Positions 26,963-36,193 of a DNA stretch of 36,193 nt are shown in pieces (within the stretch, counting starts at the first letter, position 1; every line of letters starts with the position of its first letter). A model generated the notes under the pieces. That model was not told where the DNA came from, did not search any database, and saw only the letters and a program-made list of their open reading frames with translations. The translations under genes and the position numbers were made by a program. The stretch is from Pseudomonadota bacterium (lineage in GTDB: Bacteria; Pseudomonadota; Gammaproteobacteria; Steroidobacterales; Woeseiaceae): positions 1-36,193 of the forward strand of contig JACZWL010000031.1 in NCBI GenBank assembly GCA_022572185.1. Direction: 5' to 3'.

Positions 26963-27931
26963 ATGGCACTTCATGCTCGTCTGGACAGGAGTGCGGCCGA
27001 GGGTCTCGCCCGTCGGTTCGGAATCGGTGACATTACGGCTTTCTCCGTCATGGACGGCGGACACGAGAACACCAGCTATTACGTTGAAACGAGCTCGGGA
27101 CAGTACGTTCTGACGCTTTCCGATCAAAAATCGTTAAAGCACGTAACTAACCTTGCGAACCTGCTGCTCTATTTGACCGACCGAGGTATTCGCACCTCGC
27201 GAGTCGTTGTGCCACCCAAAGAGCCTATTGTAGTTTTGCACGATGAAAAACCTGTCATGTTGAAGCGTTACGTCGAAGGACACGTCACAACCGACCTGAC
27301 TGGTAACTTACTCGTTCAGTTGGGCGAGGAAATGGCTCGCTTGCATGAGATACCCGCGCCTTCTTACGTACCTCAATCGTTTCCCTACGGCCGAAGCCAT
27401 TTCCCCGAGGTGACAAATTCCAATCTTGGTCATGTTTTTGTCGACTGGTTATCGGAGAAAAGTAGTTATTTGCAAAAACGTATCCCTAAGCATCTGCCGA
27501 TGGCACTAATTCACGGTGACGTCTTCTTCGATAACATGATTGTCCAACGTGATCAGCTAGTGGCAATCATTGATTTCGAAGAAGCTTGCCACTACTACCG
27601 CAGCTTCGATCTGGGAATGGTGATTGTCGGTGCTTGCCGGGATCGTAAAGGTATCTCTTTCGAAAAAGCGGGACAGTTCATACGGGCGTATAAGAAAGAG
27701 GCGACTCTTCAGTCAATTGAACGAGAAACCTTGAAGATCTTTGCAGTATATGCTGCAGTAGCCACCTCGTTTTGGCGATTCAGGCAGTATCATCTGCGAA
27801 GACCGGAGCCCCGGTGCTACGACAAACACGTCGAAATGCAGAATCTTGCCGACACCATTGCCGAGTATCCGGATTCGTGTTTTACGCAGTTGTTCGCGGA
27901 GAAAACAACGACGGTGACAAGCCGTCGGTAG
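26963..27931 (+). CDS. APH/ThrB-II-type small-molecule kinase
   Basis: The 322-residue protein belongs to the protein-kinase-like phosphotransferase fold. The catalytic loop is HGDVFFDN (184-191, base D186) and the metal-binding DFEEA begins at D204. The N-lobe has VMDGGHENTSYYVETSSGQY and VMLKRYVEGH. This form is close to homoserine kinase type II (ThrB2), but family members phosphorylate many small alcohols and amines. It follows the dioxygenase by 12 bases. A kinase for a hydroxylated amino acid, or one linked to the inositol genes 495 bases downstream, would both fit the context. Confidence 0.75.
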   Translation: MALHARLDRSAAEGLARRFGIGDITAFSVMDGGHENTSYYVETSSGQYVLTLSDQKSLKHVTNLANLLLYLTDRGIRTSRVVVPPKEPIVVLHDEKPVMLKRYVEGHVTTDLTGNLLVQLGEEMARLHEIPAPSYVPQSFPYGRSHFPEVTNSNLGHVFVDWLSEKSSYLQKRIPKHLPMALIHGDVFFDNMIVQRDQLVAIIDFEEACHYYRSFDLGMVIVGACRDRKGISFEKAGQFIRAYKKEATLQSIERETLKIFAVYAAVATSFWRFRQYHLRRPEPRCYDKHVEMQNLADTIAEYPDSCFTQLFAEKTTTVTSRR

Positions 27932-28426
27932 CCGAAGCGCTTGCGCTTCGCCGCCAGCTCCCTGAGACGACCTTGAACTCGCGCATCACCCTGCCGTATC
28001 GAAGAGCGGTAGCTCATTACCGATCGCGATAACTCCACCAGACAACAGGCCCGCCGTTTCGAGATCGCAGTCTCGTCCCGGAGCCCTGCTGGTTGACGAG
28101 GAACTGGCTGGTCAGGTTTGGAAATTATGGTATTTTGGGGAGATTGATGGCGTCATTACGTTGAGGGCTTGGTGGTGGATGATGGTGATTGGCACGCATA
28201 AGTTCTGGTGTTGTCGTACAATTGAACTGTAGTTATTGACCAAGAACAACTCCTAGCGATGACAGGAGCAATTCAGGCCGGCGGCCACGCCGCAGACTTG
28301 GATCGGGGCGCCAGAAGCTAAAGAATTGACGCTGTTTGTGCTGGTATACAGAGCGGCGAGCCGGAGAATATTGTCTTCGACAAGGGCGCATTGAGCTAAA
28401 CACACCTGGGGAGGTGAGTGAAACAT
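27932..28426. other. Intergenic region before the inositol cluster
   Basis: This 495-base stretch has no convincing gene. It starts with a perfect inverted repeat directly at the kinase stop (CGAAGCGC 27933-27940 and GCGCTTCG 27943-27950) that has no U-tract. Near the right end lie TTGACG (28326-28331) and an extended -10 TGGTATACA (28342-28350). A strong ribosome-binding site closes the region. A control region or leader RNA is possible but not shown. Confidence 0.5.
28342..28350 (+). promoter_or_regulatory. Possible extended -10 promoter of the inositol cluster
   Basis: TGGTATACA fits an extended -10 (TG-N-TATACA). TTGACG lies upstream, but with a 13-base spacer that is too short for a normal -35, so the extended element would have to suffice. 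The distance to the gene start is about 77 bases. Confidence 0.3.
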
Positions 28427-29593
28427 ATGGATAAGATCAAGATCGCAATCATCGGGATTGGAAACTGTGCGAGTTCTTTAATACAGGGCATCCACTACTA
28501 TCGGGAAAAGGCATCGCAGGATGCCATCGGCTTGATGCACTGGGAAATCGGAGGGTATACGCCTGGGGACATCGAAGTTGTTATGGCGTTCGATATCGAC
28601 CAGCGAAAAGTCGGCGTCGACGTACATGAGGCCATTTTTTCCCCACCTAACTGTACGACGGTTTTCCATTCCTGTATTCCATCATCCGGTGTCACTGTGC
28701 GGATGGGCAAAATCCTCGACGGGTTTTCGGAGCACATGAAAAATTACGACGAAAAACGTACTTTTGTCCTCGCCGATAAACCGGAGCCCACCGAAGAAGA
28801 AATTATCAAAGCGCTCAAGGAATCCGCTGCGGAAGTCCTGGTGAACTATCTGCCCGTTGGCTCCGAGGAGGCGACCCGATTCTACGTCGATTGCGCTTAT
28901 AAAGCGGGCGTCGCCTTAATCAACAATATTCCGGTTTTTATCGCGAGTGATCCTGAAGGAGAGTATGCGAAACATTTTAAAGAGGCCGGCCTGCCCCTTA
29001 TCGGCGATGATATTAAATCCCAGTTGGGGGCAACGATTACCCACCGCGTACTGACCGACCTGTTTGCCAAACGCGGGGTCAAGCTGGAGCGCACCTACCA
29101 GCTTAATACCGGCGGCAACACCGACTTTCTCAACATGCTGAACCGCCACCGTTTGGCTTCTAAAAAGGTATCGAAGACCGAGGCGGTGCAGGCCGTGACC
29201 GCCCGCCGTTTGGGCGGCGACGATATACATATCGGCCCCAGTGACTATGTGCCCTGGCAGAATGACAACAAGGTCGCCTTCGTGCGCATGGAAGGCAAGC
29301 TGTTCGGCGACATACCGATGAATCTCGAGATGCGCCTGTCGGTGGAGGATTCGCCCAACTCGGCAGGCGTGGCCATTGACATGATTCGTTGCGTCAAACT
29401 GGCGCTGAATCGAGGTCAGGACGGCATACTGGAAGGACCATCGGCCTATTTCTGCAAACATCCGCTGACCCAGTTCACCGATGAAGAAGCTTTCAAAATG
29501 GTGGAAGAGTTCATCAGCGATGAAGGAGTAGCCAAGGATGAAGTGCTTAATTATCGCGGCGGGCAAAGGCAGCCGGCTGCAGCAGAGGGGTGA
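28427..29593 (+). CDS. ino1: myo-Inositol-3-phosphate synthase
   Basis: GGAGGTGA (28410-28417), nearly a full match to the 16S tail, precedes both GTG 28418 and ATG 28427; I choose ATG for spacing (388 residues). The enzyme converts glucose-6-phosphate to inositol-3-phosphate with NAD. It is the compact archaeal/actinobacterial form: KIAIIGIGNCASSLIQGIHY, LVNYLPVGSEEATRFYVDCA, LINNIPVFIASDP, IGDDIKSQLGATITHRVL and YQLNTGGNTDFLNM with the catalytic Lys region. This is unusual in gammaproteobacteria. Its last 56 bases overlap the start of the next gene, so the two are tightly linked. It supplies inositol phosphate to that gene's cytidylyltransferase domain. Confidence 0.95.
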   Translation: MDKIKIAIIGIGNCASSLIQGIHYYREKASQDAIGLMHWEIGGYTPGDIEVVMAFDIDQRKVGVDVHEAIFSPPNCTTVFHSCIPSSGVTVRMGKILDGFSEHMKNYDEKRTFVLADKPEPTEEEIIKALKESAAEVLVNYLPVGSEEATRFYVDCAYKAGVALINNIPVFIASDPEGEYAKHFKEAGLPLIGDDIKSQLGATITHRVLTDLFAKRGVKLERTYQLNTGGNTDFLNMLNRHRLASKKVSKTEAVQAVTARRLGGDDIHIGPSDYVPWQNDNKVAFVRMEGKLFGDIPMNLEMRLSVEDSPNSAGVAIDMIRCVKLALNRGQDGILEGPSAYFCKHPLTQFTDEEAFKMVEEFISDEGVAKDEVLNYRGGQRQPAAAEG

Positions 29594-30884
29594 CAGCAAG
29601 CCCCTCGTCCCAATCCTGGGCATTCCCCTGATTGAACGTGTCATCCGCTCTGCAATGGAGGCCGGTGCGGATGAGTTCTATGTCGTCATCGGCTACCAGG
29701 GTGAGCGGGTTCGTCTTTTTCTCGAACGGCTGGCGGACCGTCTTGTGATTCGGATCACTCCGCTGGTGAATGACGACTGGGACAAAGAAAACGGTGTTTC
29801 GATACTCAAGGCGCGGGACGTTCTGCGCGAACCGTTTTTGCTGCTCATGGCGGATCACCTTTTTGATCCCAATCTGGTTCGACCACTGACAACAATGACT
29901 CTGGGCGATGGAGAAGTCGTGCTTGTGGTGGACCGCAACACCCGCAACCCCCTCGTCGACATGGAGGATGTCACCCGCGTCAAGGTGGAAGATAATGGCC
30001 CGATGGAACGTAAAAAGATCCGTGATATTGGCAAGGGACTGGCCGACTTCAATGGTTTCGATACGGGTATTTTCCTGTGCTCCCCCGCTATCTTCAAGGC
30101 GTTGGAGCAAAGCAAAGAAAAAGACGGCGACGCCACCCTGTCCGGGGCGGTACAGCTTCTGGCTGCCGCAGGGCATGCCAAAGCGATCCCAACGGACGGT
30201 TTCTGGATCGATGTGGATGATCCCGCAGCATTCCAAAAAGCGGAGCAGGCTTTGTTAAAGCGACTGCGTGATAAGCCCAATGACGGGCCTGTCGCACGTT
30301 ATTTGAATCGCCCCCTCTCGGTGTGGATTTCACGATATCTGGTGCAGCGCAACGTGACGCCCAATCAGATTTCCCTGTTCTCGTTTCTGTGCTCCCTGCT
30401 GGCCGCCGGACTGTTTGCGCTTGGTGGGTATTTTGCCCTGTTCCTGGGCGGTGTCCTGGCACAGTTCGCATCCATCATCGACGGTTGTGACGGCGAAGTG
30501 GCACGGCTCAAGTACCAAAGCAGCGACTTCGGCGGCTGGTTCGATGCGGTTCTGGACCGCTATGCCGACGCCTTCCTGCTGTTCGGCTTGACCTGGCACC
30601 TGCTGGTAGTGGAAGTGAACGGCTGGATCCTGTTTGTCGGATTCATGGCCATTATCGGCTCGTTCATGCTGAGTTACACGGCTGACAAGTACGATAATCT
30701 GATGCGCGAGCGGATCAAAACCGGAGGCAAGGCCGGCTTGCGGATGGGGCGTGACGTGCGGGTGTTCCTCATTTTTCTGGGTGCGGTGGCCAATATGGTG
30801 TTGCCGGTATTGGTTTTGATCGCCGTGGTAATGAATCTTGAGACCCTACGCCGGGTGAGTATTGCGCGTAATGCACAATATTGA
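29538..30884 (+). CDS. Bifunctional inositol-1-P cytidylyltransferase / CDP-inositol phosphotransferase (DIPPS-type)
   Basis: The 448-residue fusion starts at ATG 29538 with AAGGAG 9 bases upstream. Residues ~1-240 are a nucleotidyltransferase (LIIAAGKGSRLQQRGDSKPL, LLMADHLFD, DTGIFL, WIDVDDPAAF). Residues ~255-445 are a membrane CDP-alcohol phosphatidyltransferase with the full motif DGCDGEVAR...G...D...D (D315, D318, R323, G332, D336, D340) and several helices. The order and motifs resemble the Archaeoglobus enzyme that makes CDP-inositol and joins it to inositol-1-phosphate, giving di-myo-inositol phosphate phosphate. A related CDP-inositol route makes inositol lipids in Rhodothermus, as I recall. 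Either product is possible here. It overlaps the MIPS gene upstream and the HD gene downstream. Confidence 0.88.
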   Translation: MKCLIIAAGKGSRLQQRGDSKPLVPILGIPLIERVIRSAMEAGADEFYVVIGYQGERVRLFLERLADRLVIRITPLVNDDWDKENGVSILKARDVLREPFLLLMADHLFDPNLVRPLTTMTLGDGEVVLVVDRNTRNPLVDMEDVTRVKVEDNGPMERKKIRDIGKGLADFNGFDTGIFLCSPAIFKALEQSKEKDGDATLSGAVQLLAAAGHAKAIPTDGFWIDVDDPAAFQKAEQALLKRLRDKPNDGPVARYLNRPLSVWISRYLVQRNVTPNQISLFSFLCSLLAAGLFALGGYFALFLGGVLAQFASIIDGCDGEVARLKYQSSDFGGWFDAVLDRYADAFLLFGLTWHLLVVEVNGWILFVGFMAIIGSFMLSYTADKYDNLMRERIKTGGKAGLRMGRDVRVFLIFLGAVANMVLPVLVLIAVVMNLETLRRVSIARNAQY

Positions 30885-31437
30885 TTGCGCCAAGCAGAAA
30901 ATCCGTGCGGTTATCGCGGGCTCGCGAGTGCCTGAAGATTCCCGTCATGCCGACAACACTTTGGAATGGCTTTTGCGCTTGGAATCGAATGCCGGCGATG
31001 CCCTGCAGCTGGCGGCGTTGGCCCATGACATCGACCGGGCCGACGACGTGAGAAAGGTCAAGCGTGCTGATTTCGACGATTATGACGCTTTTAAATCCGC
31101 GCATGCCCGCAACAGCGCCGAAATACTGCGCTCGATTCTGATTCGATGCGACGTTGAGGCGAATATTGTGGACGAGGCCTGCCGCCTGGTGGAAGTTCAT
31201 GAGGTGGGTGGCGATCTCCACTCCGATCTGCTCAAGGATGCGGACAGCATCTCCTATTTCGATGTCAACCTGCCGCTCTACTACCAACGTGAGGGTTGGC
31301 AGGAGACCAAGCGGCGATCAAGCTGGGGCTATCGGCGCCTATCCGCGCGAGCAAGAGAGCTCGTCAACAAGACCTGCTATCAGGATGAGACGCTAATGCA
31401 GCTGCTGCGAGAGGTGATTCATGAAGATATCCGCTGA
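30871..31437 (+). CDS. HD-domain phosphohydrolase-like protein of the inositol cluster
   Basis: I use ATG 30871 (188 residues), which overlaps the DIPPS-type gene by 14 bases; a TTG at 30862 is the other option. The HD metal-binding set is complete: H26 (SRHADNT), H52-D53 (LAHDIDRA) and an Asp at 123-125 (LLKDADSISYFD). The family is not one I can name. No membrane segment or signal is present, so it is cytosolic. Its overlap with the fusion gene suggests it acts on the same pathway. HD proteins often remove phosphate, and the pathway needs a phosphatase for its phosphorylated product, so it is a candidate for that step. This is inference. Confidence 0.7.
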   Translation: MHNIDCAKQKIRAVIAGSRVPEDSRHADNTLEWLLRLESNAGDALQLAALAHDIDRADDVRKVKRADFDDYDAFKSAHARNSAEILRSILIRCDVEANIVDEACRLVEVHEVGGDLHSDLLKDADSISYFDVNLPLYYQREGWQETKRRSSWGYRRLSARARELVNKTCYQDETLMQLLREVIHEDIR

Positions 31438-31724
31438 CGGCTCTAGCGCAGCATTGTGTACATTGTGTCCCAGGCAGTCAGGCCATGCCAAGAGTACCCG
31501 CTAGAGTCGGTCGTTTCTTTTGTTGGTTGGGGTGGCATGATTTTCACGTCATCGACACAACTTTCGGGTTCGGCGCCTCCGGCAATGTCGAGAAGGTAAA
31601 GTGCCGACGTTGCGGTGTGACTATCACCCGGCAAGCTTGATCGGATTTGCCCGTGCAGGTAGCTATTCATCAGATGCAAAGGCTTGTGTTCAGCACTGCG
31701 GCCGTTAAAGGGCTCAAATGCCCG

Positions 31725-32225
31725 CTATCTAAGAACAGTGATTGGATCCGTGAATAATTTTGAATTCGGAATGAGTACCTTATTCCCTTCGGAATCAAGC
31801 TCCGTGTATCGTAGGTCAATAGAAACAACAGTGCCCTCGTAACCCGCTACCTTTATACGGTTTCCTTTCTCGAATGGTCGATATAACAATATGAGGACGC
31901 CAGAGAGAAGATTGGAAATAGTATCTTTCAGCGCGAAACCAAGTGCAAATCCCGTCAATCCCAGACCGGCCACTAGCGCAGATACATTAATACCTAACGT
32001 TCCGAGCGCAGTAATAAAGCCAAAGATTATAAGTGTAATACTGCTTGTACGAGAAAGTAGCAAAGTGAGATTTCCATCAAATTTCGATCGCTCAGCAGCA
32101 CTAATGATTATTCTTTTTGCTATTTTCGCAAGGATAAAGAAAACGACAATAATTACTGCAGCTCCGATCAGTCTCGGCGCCCAAAGAGTCGCTTCGTCAA
32201 GCAAAAATTGGATAAGTTTTTCCAC
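31725..32225 (-). CDS. Short MscS-family mechanosensitive channel
   Basis: The start codon is GTG 32225 and the product has 166 residues. It has two to three membrane helices; the pore-lining helix region reads VSALVAGLGLTGFALGFALK, with the Gly/Ala packing of MscS TM3, followed by DTISNLLSGVLILLYRPFEK and the beta domain GYEGTVVSIDLRYTEL. It ends soon after LIPNSKLFTDPI, so the usual C-terminal alpha/beta cage domain is missing; most small MscS proteins are near 270 residues. It is a minimal form, or cut short at the 3' end. It converges with the inositol cluster across 287 bases. Confidence 0.85.
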   Translation of the reverse strand: MEKLIQFLLDEATLWAPRLIGAAVIIVVFFILAKIAKRIIISAAERSKFDGNLTLLLSRTSSITLIIFGFITALGTLGINVSALVAGLGLTGFALGFALKDTISNLLSGVLILLYRPFEKGNRIKVAGYEGTVVSIDLRYTELDSEGNKVLIPNSKLFTDPITVLR

Positions 32226-32453
32226 AGTTTACTAACCCCTTGTTGCCCTTCTCAAAGATGTAGCTAACAGTATATTAGGCTGATTACGTGATTGACCCTA
32301 TCCCAACAATCCAGGCCATTTAGAACTGGATGATTCGGCATGATTGAGGGCCAGGAAGAAGGGAGGTCACCCTGTCATTTCTGACAACTCAGTTTCTCAA
32401 CTTACAATATGCTACTCGGTTGCCGTCTGTGGCACCGTTTGGTGACTTTCTCC

Positions 32454-32485
32454 GGAAACGAAACAGCCCGCTCAGGGTGGGCTGT
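32454..32485 (-). terminator. Intrinsic terminator of tRNA-Asn
   Basis: Read on the minus strand, ACAGCCC pairs with GGGCTGT (plus-strand 32463-32469 and 32479-32485), followed by TTCGTTTCC. It lies 28 bases past the tRNA 3' end. Confidence 0.7.
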
Positions 32486-32513
32486 CGTCATGCATTGTTT
32501 GCACTCTGGAATT

Positions 32514-32589
32514 TGGCTCCCCGGGCCGGACTCGAACCAGCGACCAATTGATTAACAGTCAACCGCTCTACCAACTGAGCTACCGGGGA
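32514..32589 (-). tRNA. tRNA-Asn (anticodon GUU), CCA encoded
   Basis: The minus strand folds as a complete 76-base cloverleaf. The acceptor stem is TCCCCGG with CCGGGGA, discriminator G, and genomic CCA. The D arm is GCTC/GAGC, the anticodon arm GTTGA-CTGTTAA-TCAAT with anticodon GTT, and the T arm GCTGG-TTCGAGT-CCGGC. A single-gene unit with its own promoter and terminator. Confidence 0.97.
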
Positions 32590-32621
32590 ATTGTGGTCTG
32601 ACGATGCTCGTCAGGCGCGGC

Positions 32622-32650
32622 ATTCTGATGCAGCCAAAATCTCAAGTCAA
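32622..32650 (-). promoter_or_regulatory. Promoter of tRNA-Asn with GC-rich discriminator
   Basis: On the minus strand TTGACT (32645-32650) and CAGAAT (32622-32627) are 17 bases apart, about 33 bases before the tRNA. The bases after the -10 are GCCGCGCC, the GC-rich discriminator typical of stable-RNA promoters under stringent control. Confidence 0.6.
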
Positions 32651-32691
32651 GGACCGGATTCAGTCAGGATCAGCACCGCTTGGGCAGCATT

Positions 32692-33873
<1,182 letters not shown>

Positions 33874-33900
33874 TCGTTTGCCTCCACGAAACCGGCGCAC

Positions 33901-35961
33901 ATGGTACGTCAAACGACAACTCTGCCCAAGAAGTCTGCAGCCGACGAGCGTGATCGTCTGACACTTGTGTCGAAATACAACCCTGCCGGCGACCAGGCGA
34001 GCGCCATTGCCAGTCTTGTAGATGGCTTGAACGACGGCCTGGCGCGACAAACACTGTTAGGGGTTACAGGATCGGGCAAGACCTTCACGATGGCGAGTGT
34101 CATAGAGGCTACACAGCGCCCGGCCATCATTCTCGCACCCAACAAGACCTTGGCGGCACAGCTTTACGGCGAGATGCGCGAGTACTTTCCACGAAACGCG
34201 GTCGAGTACTTCGTTTCTTATTACGACTACTACCAGCCGGAAGCCTACGTGCCGAGTTCTGACACCTACATCGAAAAAGATGCGTCTATCAATCAACACA
34301 TCGAACAGATGCGCCTGTCGGCGACCAAGGCGCTGATCGAACGGCCGGATGCCATCATCGTTGCCACCGTTTCAGCGATATACGGTCTGGGTGACCCCGA
34401 AGCGTACTTCAGCATGGTGCTGCATCTCGTTCGCGGCGATCGCATCGATCAAAGGACGATTCTCAGGCGACTCGCTGAAATGCAGTACAAACGCAACGAA
34501 CTGGATCTGTCGCCGGGCAATTACCGGGTTCGTGGCGATGTCATCGATATTTTCCCCGCCGAATCCGAACGGGACGCCGTGCGCATCGAGCTTTTCGATG
34601 ATGAGATTGAATCGCTGTCGTATTTTGATCCGCTGACCGGTGAAGTCATTCGTCGGGTGCCGAGACTGACGATTTTCCCCAAGACACACTACGTCACGGC
34701 GCGCGCGACGCTTCTTGCGGCCGTCGAGCAGATCAAAATCGAGCTCAGGGAGCGCCTGAGCGTCCTCAGGAAGCATGAAAAACTCTTGGAAGCTCAAAGG
34801 CTTGAACAGAGGACTTTATTCGATTTAGAGATGATTCAGGAGCTCGGTTACTGTGCGGGAATCGAGAATTACTCGCGCTATCTGTCAGGCCGGGAAGCGG
34901 GCGAGCCACCCCCGTGCCTGTTCGACTATATGCCGGATAAGGCCATACTCATTATCGACGAAAGCCACGTCACCGTGCCGCAGCTCGGCGGCATGTACCG
35001 CGGCGATCGCTCGAGAAAGGAAACGCTGGTCGAATACGGGTTCCGCCTGCCCTCGGCGCTGGACAATCGTCCTCTCAGGTTCGACGAATTCGACAGACTC
35101 TCGCCACAAACTATCTATGTGTCGGCGACACCCGGCGATTACGAAGGCGAACATTCAGACAATGTCGTGCAACAGCTCGTCCGGCCAACCGGCCTGGTCG
35201 ATCCGAAGATCGAAGTTCGTCCGGCCAGGACGCAAGTCGACGACGTGCTGTCGGAAATCCATGCACGGACTGCAGTCGATGAGCGAGTCCTCATAACGAC
35301 ATTGACCAAAAGAATGGCCGAGGACCTGACCGACTACCTCGATGAGCACGGTGCCAGAGTCCGTTACCTGCATTCCGACATCGGCACCGTTGAGCGCACA
35401 GAAATCATTCGCGACCTCCGTCTGGGTGCATTCGATGTATTGGTCGGCATCAATCTGCTGCGAGAAGGCCTCGACATGCCGGAAGTGTCGCTCGTTGCGA
35501 TCCTCGACGCCGACAAAGAAGGGTTCCTGCGATCCGAACGATCTTTGATCCAGACCATCGGCCGTGCCGCGAGGCACCTGAACGGGACCGCCCTCTTGTA
35601 TGCCGATAGAGTGACGGGTTCGATGCAAAGGGCCATCGACGAGACCAATCGACGCCGCGAACGGCAGATCTCGCACAACAAGCGGCACGGCATCAAGCCC
35701 GCGACGATTATCAAGCAGGTGGCGGACATCATGGAAGCCGCTTATCCGGTTCCGGGCCGCGGCCGTCGCCGCGTCGCCGAGGACGCGACGCCTTACGAGT
35801 CTCTGTCGCCGGAGCAACTCCTGAGAAAGGCACTAAAGCTTGAAAAGCGGATGCTGAAGCATGCACGGGACCTGGAATTCGAAGAGGCCGCACGCCTGCG
35901 GGACGAGATTCAACGAATCCGAAAAGCGGGACTTGGGATCAGCGACCGCCTGGCTGGGTAG
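33901..35961 (+). CDS. uvrB: Excinuclease ABC subunit B
   Basis: The 686-residue protein is the damage-verifying helicase of nucleotide excision repair. Walker A is [14 protein letters not shown]; the beta-hairpin that probes DNA is in [20 protein letters not shown]; further motifs are [18 protein letters not shown] and [20 protein letters not shown] with QTIGRAARH. The C-terminal UVR motif ([19 protein letters not shown]) binds UvrC. No Shine-Dalgarno site is clear before ATG 33901. With 27 bases to the aminotransferase start, its promoter must lie within that gene. No LexA-box-like CTG-N10-CAG was found in those 27 bases. Confidence 0.97.
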   Translation: MVRQTTTLPKKSAADERDRLTLVSKYNPAGDQASAIASLVDGLNDGLARQTLLGVTGSGKTFTMASVIEATQRPAIILAPNKTLAAQLYGEMREYFPRNAVEYFVSYYDYYQPEAYVPSSDTYIEKDASINQHIEQMRLSATKALIERPDAIIVATVSAIYGLGDPEAYFSMVLHLVRGDRIDQRTILRRLAEMQYKRNELDLSPGNYRVRGDVIDIFPAESERDAVRIELFDDEIESLSYFDPLTGEVIRRVPRLTIFPKTHYVTARATLLAAVEQIKIELRERLSVLRKHEKLLEAQRLEQRTLFDLEMIQELGYCAGIENYSRYLSGREAGEPPPCLFDYMPDKAILIIDESHVTVPQLGGMYRGDRSRKETLVEYGFRLPSALDNRPLRFDEFDRLSPQTIYVSATPGDYEGEHSDNVVQQLVRPTGLVDPKIEVRPARTQVDDVLSEIHARTAVDERVLITTLTKRMAEDLTDYLDEHGARVRYLHSDIGTVERTEIIRDLRLGAFDVLVGINLLREGLDMPEVSLVAILDADKEGFLRSERSLIQTIGRAARHLNGTALLYADRVTGSMQRAIDETNRRRERQISHNKRHGIKPATIIKQVADIMEAAYPVPGRGRRRVAEDATPYESLSPEQLLRKALKLEKRMLKHARDLEFEEAARLRDEIQRIRKAGLGISDRLAG

Positions 35962-36108
35962 CCGGCATGATCCACCAGTGGATGCCTGAGATCGAGCAAA
36001 GACCCAGCGAGAGCACAGCGAATGGTTGGATCAATCGTGCCAGGTATTGCGAACGGACCGATGCTTGAGTATCGTAGTCCGCCCTTTTCACGAACATCCG
36101 AAGACGCA

Positions 36109-36126
36109 GGGCGATTAGCTCAGGGG
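36109..36126 (+). other. tRNA-like 5' fragment at the right edge
   Basis: GGGCGATTAGCTCAGGGG resembles the first 18 bases of a tRNA (acceptor strand, then TA-GCTC-AG of the D arm). The following bases form no anticodon arm, so it is not an intact tRNA in this window. It may be a remnant, or chance. Confidence 0.3.
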
Positions 36127-36193
36127 ACGAAAGGAAATGAGTGCTGTTCGCAGTTTGCTGCCCGGGATTACAAGAATCGGGGCCGTGACCTGA

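Noticed and set aside
31443-31679. A 78-codon minus-strand frame between the HD and MscS genes
   Set aside because: No Shine-Dalgarno site, signal, domain or coding bias that I could recognise.

Overview
The window looks like chromosomal DNA of a gammaproteobacterium. Several gene blocks are typical of that class: yciB-yciI-bolA-ppiC, yciO-scpA-scpB-rluB, ubiG-mupP-yciK, and gyrA-serC-pheA-aroA-cmk-rpsA-ihfB-lapA-lapB. The arrangement is closer to pseudomonads and to Chromatiales or Woeseia-like bacteria than to enterics. I cannot name the genus. No phage, transposase, plasmid or CRISPR genes were seen.

Layout. (1) 1-3470 is an accessory region that looks lower in GC. It holds two tandem DUF6502-type proteins, the first cut by the window edge, and a secreted protein with 20 copies of an octapeptide (GSDALGIH). 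(2) 3493-5476, minus strand: yciB, yciI, bolA and a parvulin isomerase gene interrupted by an in-frame UGA. (3) 5595-8829, plus strand: yciO, the condensin partners scpA and scpB, and rluB, which seems to start at AUA. (4) 8881-12437, minus strand: ubiG, a MupP-like HAD phosphatase, rmuC and yciK. (5) 12666-24569, plus strand: gyrA, then serC, serA, pheA, aroA and cmk (serine and aromatic pathways), then rpsA, ihfB, lapA and lapB. (6) 24718-26096: a small ComEA-type exported protein and galU. (7) 26246-31437, accessory: a 2-oxoglutarate/Fe(II) dioxygenase, an APH/ThrB-type kinase, then a tight inositol cluster. (8) 31725-36193: a very short MscS channel, tRNA-Asn, an aspartate-type aminotransferase and uvrB, ending near a tRNA-like 18-mer.

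The most interesting system is the inositol cluster at 28427-31437. It has a myo-inositol-3-phosphate synthase, a fused CTP:inositol-1-phosphate cytidylyltransferase/CDP-inositol transferase of the kind that makes di-myo-inositol phosphate in hyperthermophiles, and an HD-domain protein whose start overlaps the fusion gene. The first two reactions convert glucose-6-phosphate to inositol phosphate, CDP-inositol and a phosphodiester product. The HD protein could be the phosphatase that finishes the pathway. The product could be an osmolyte or an inositol lipid head group. The second candidate novelty is the octapeptide-repeat protein with its DUF6502 neighbours.

Gene identities rest on reading the translations against remembered family motifs; no database search was run. 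Starts were moved from the longest reading frame where a Shine-Dalgarno (SD) site or family alignment favoured another codon.
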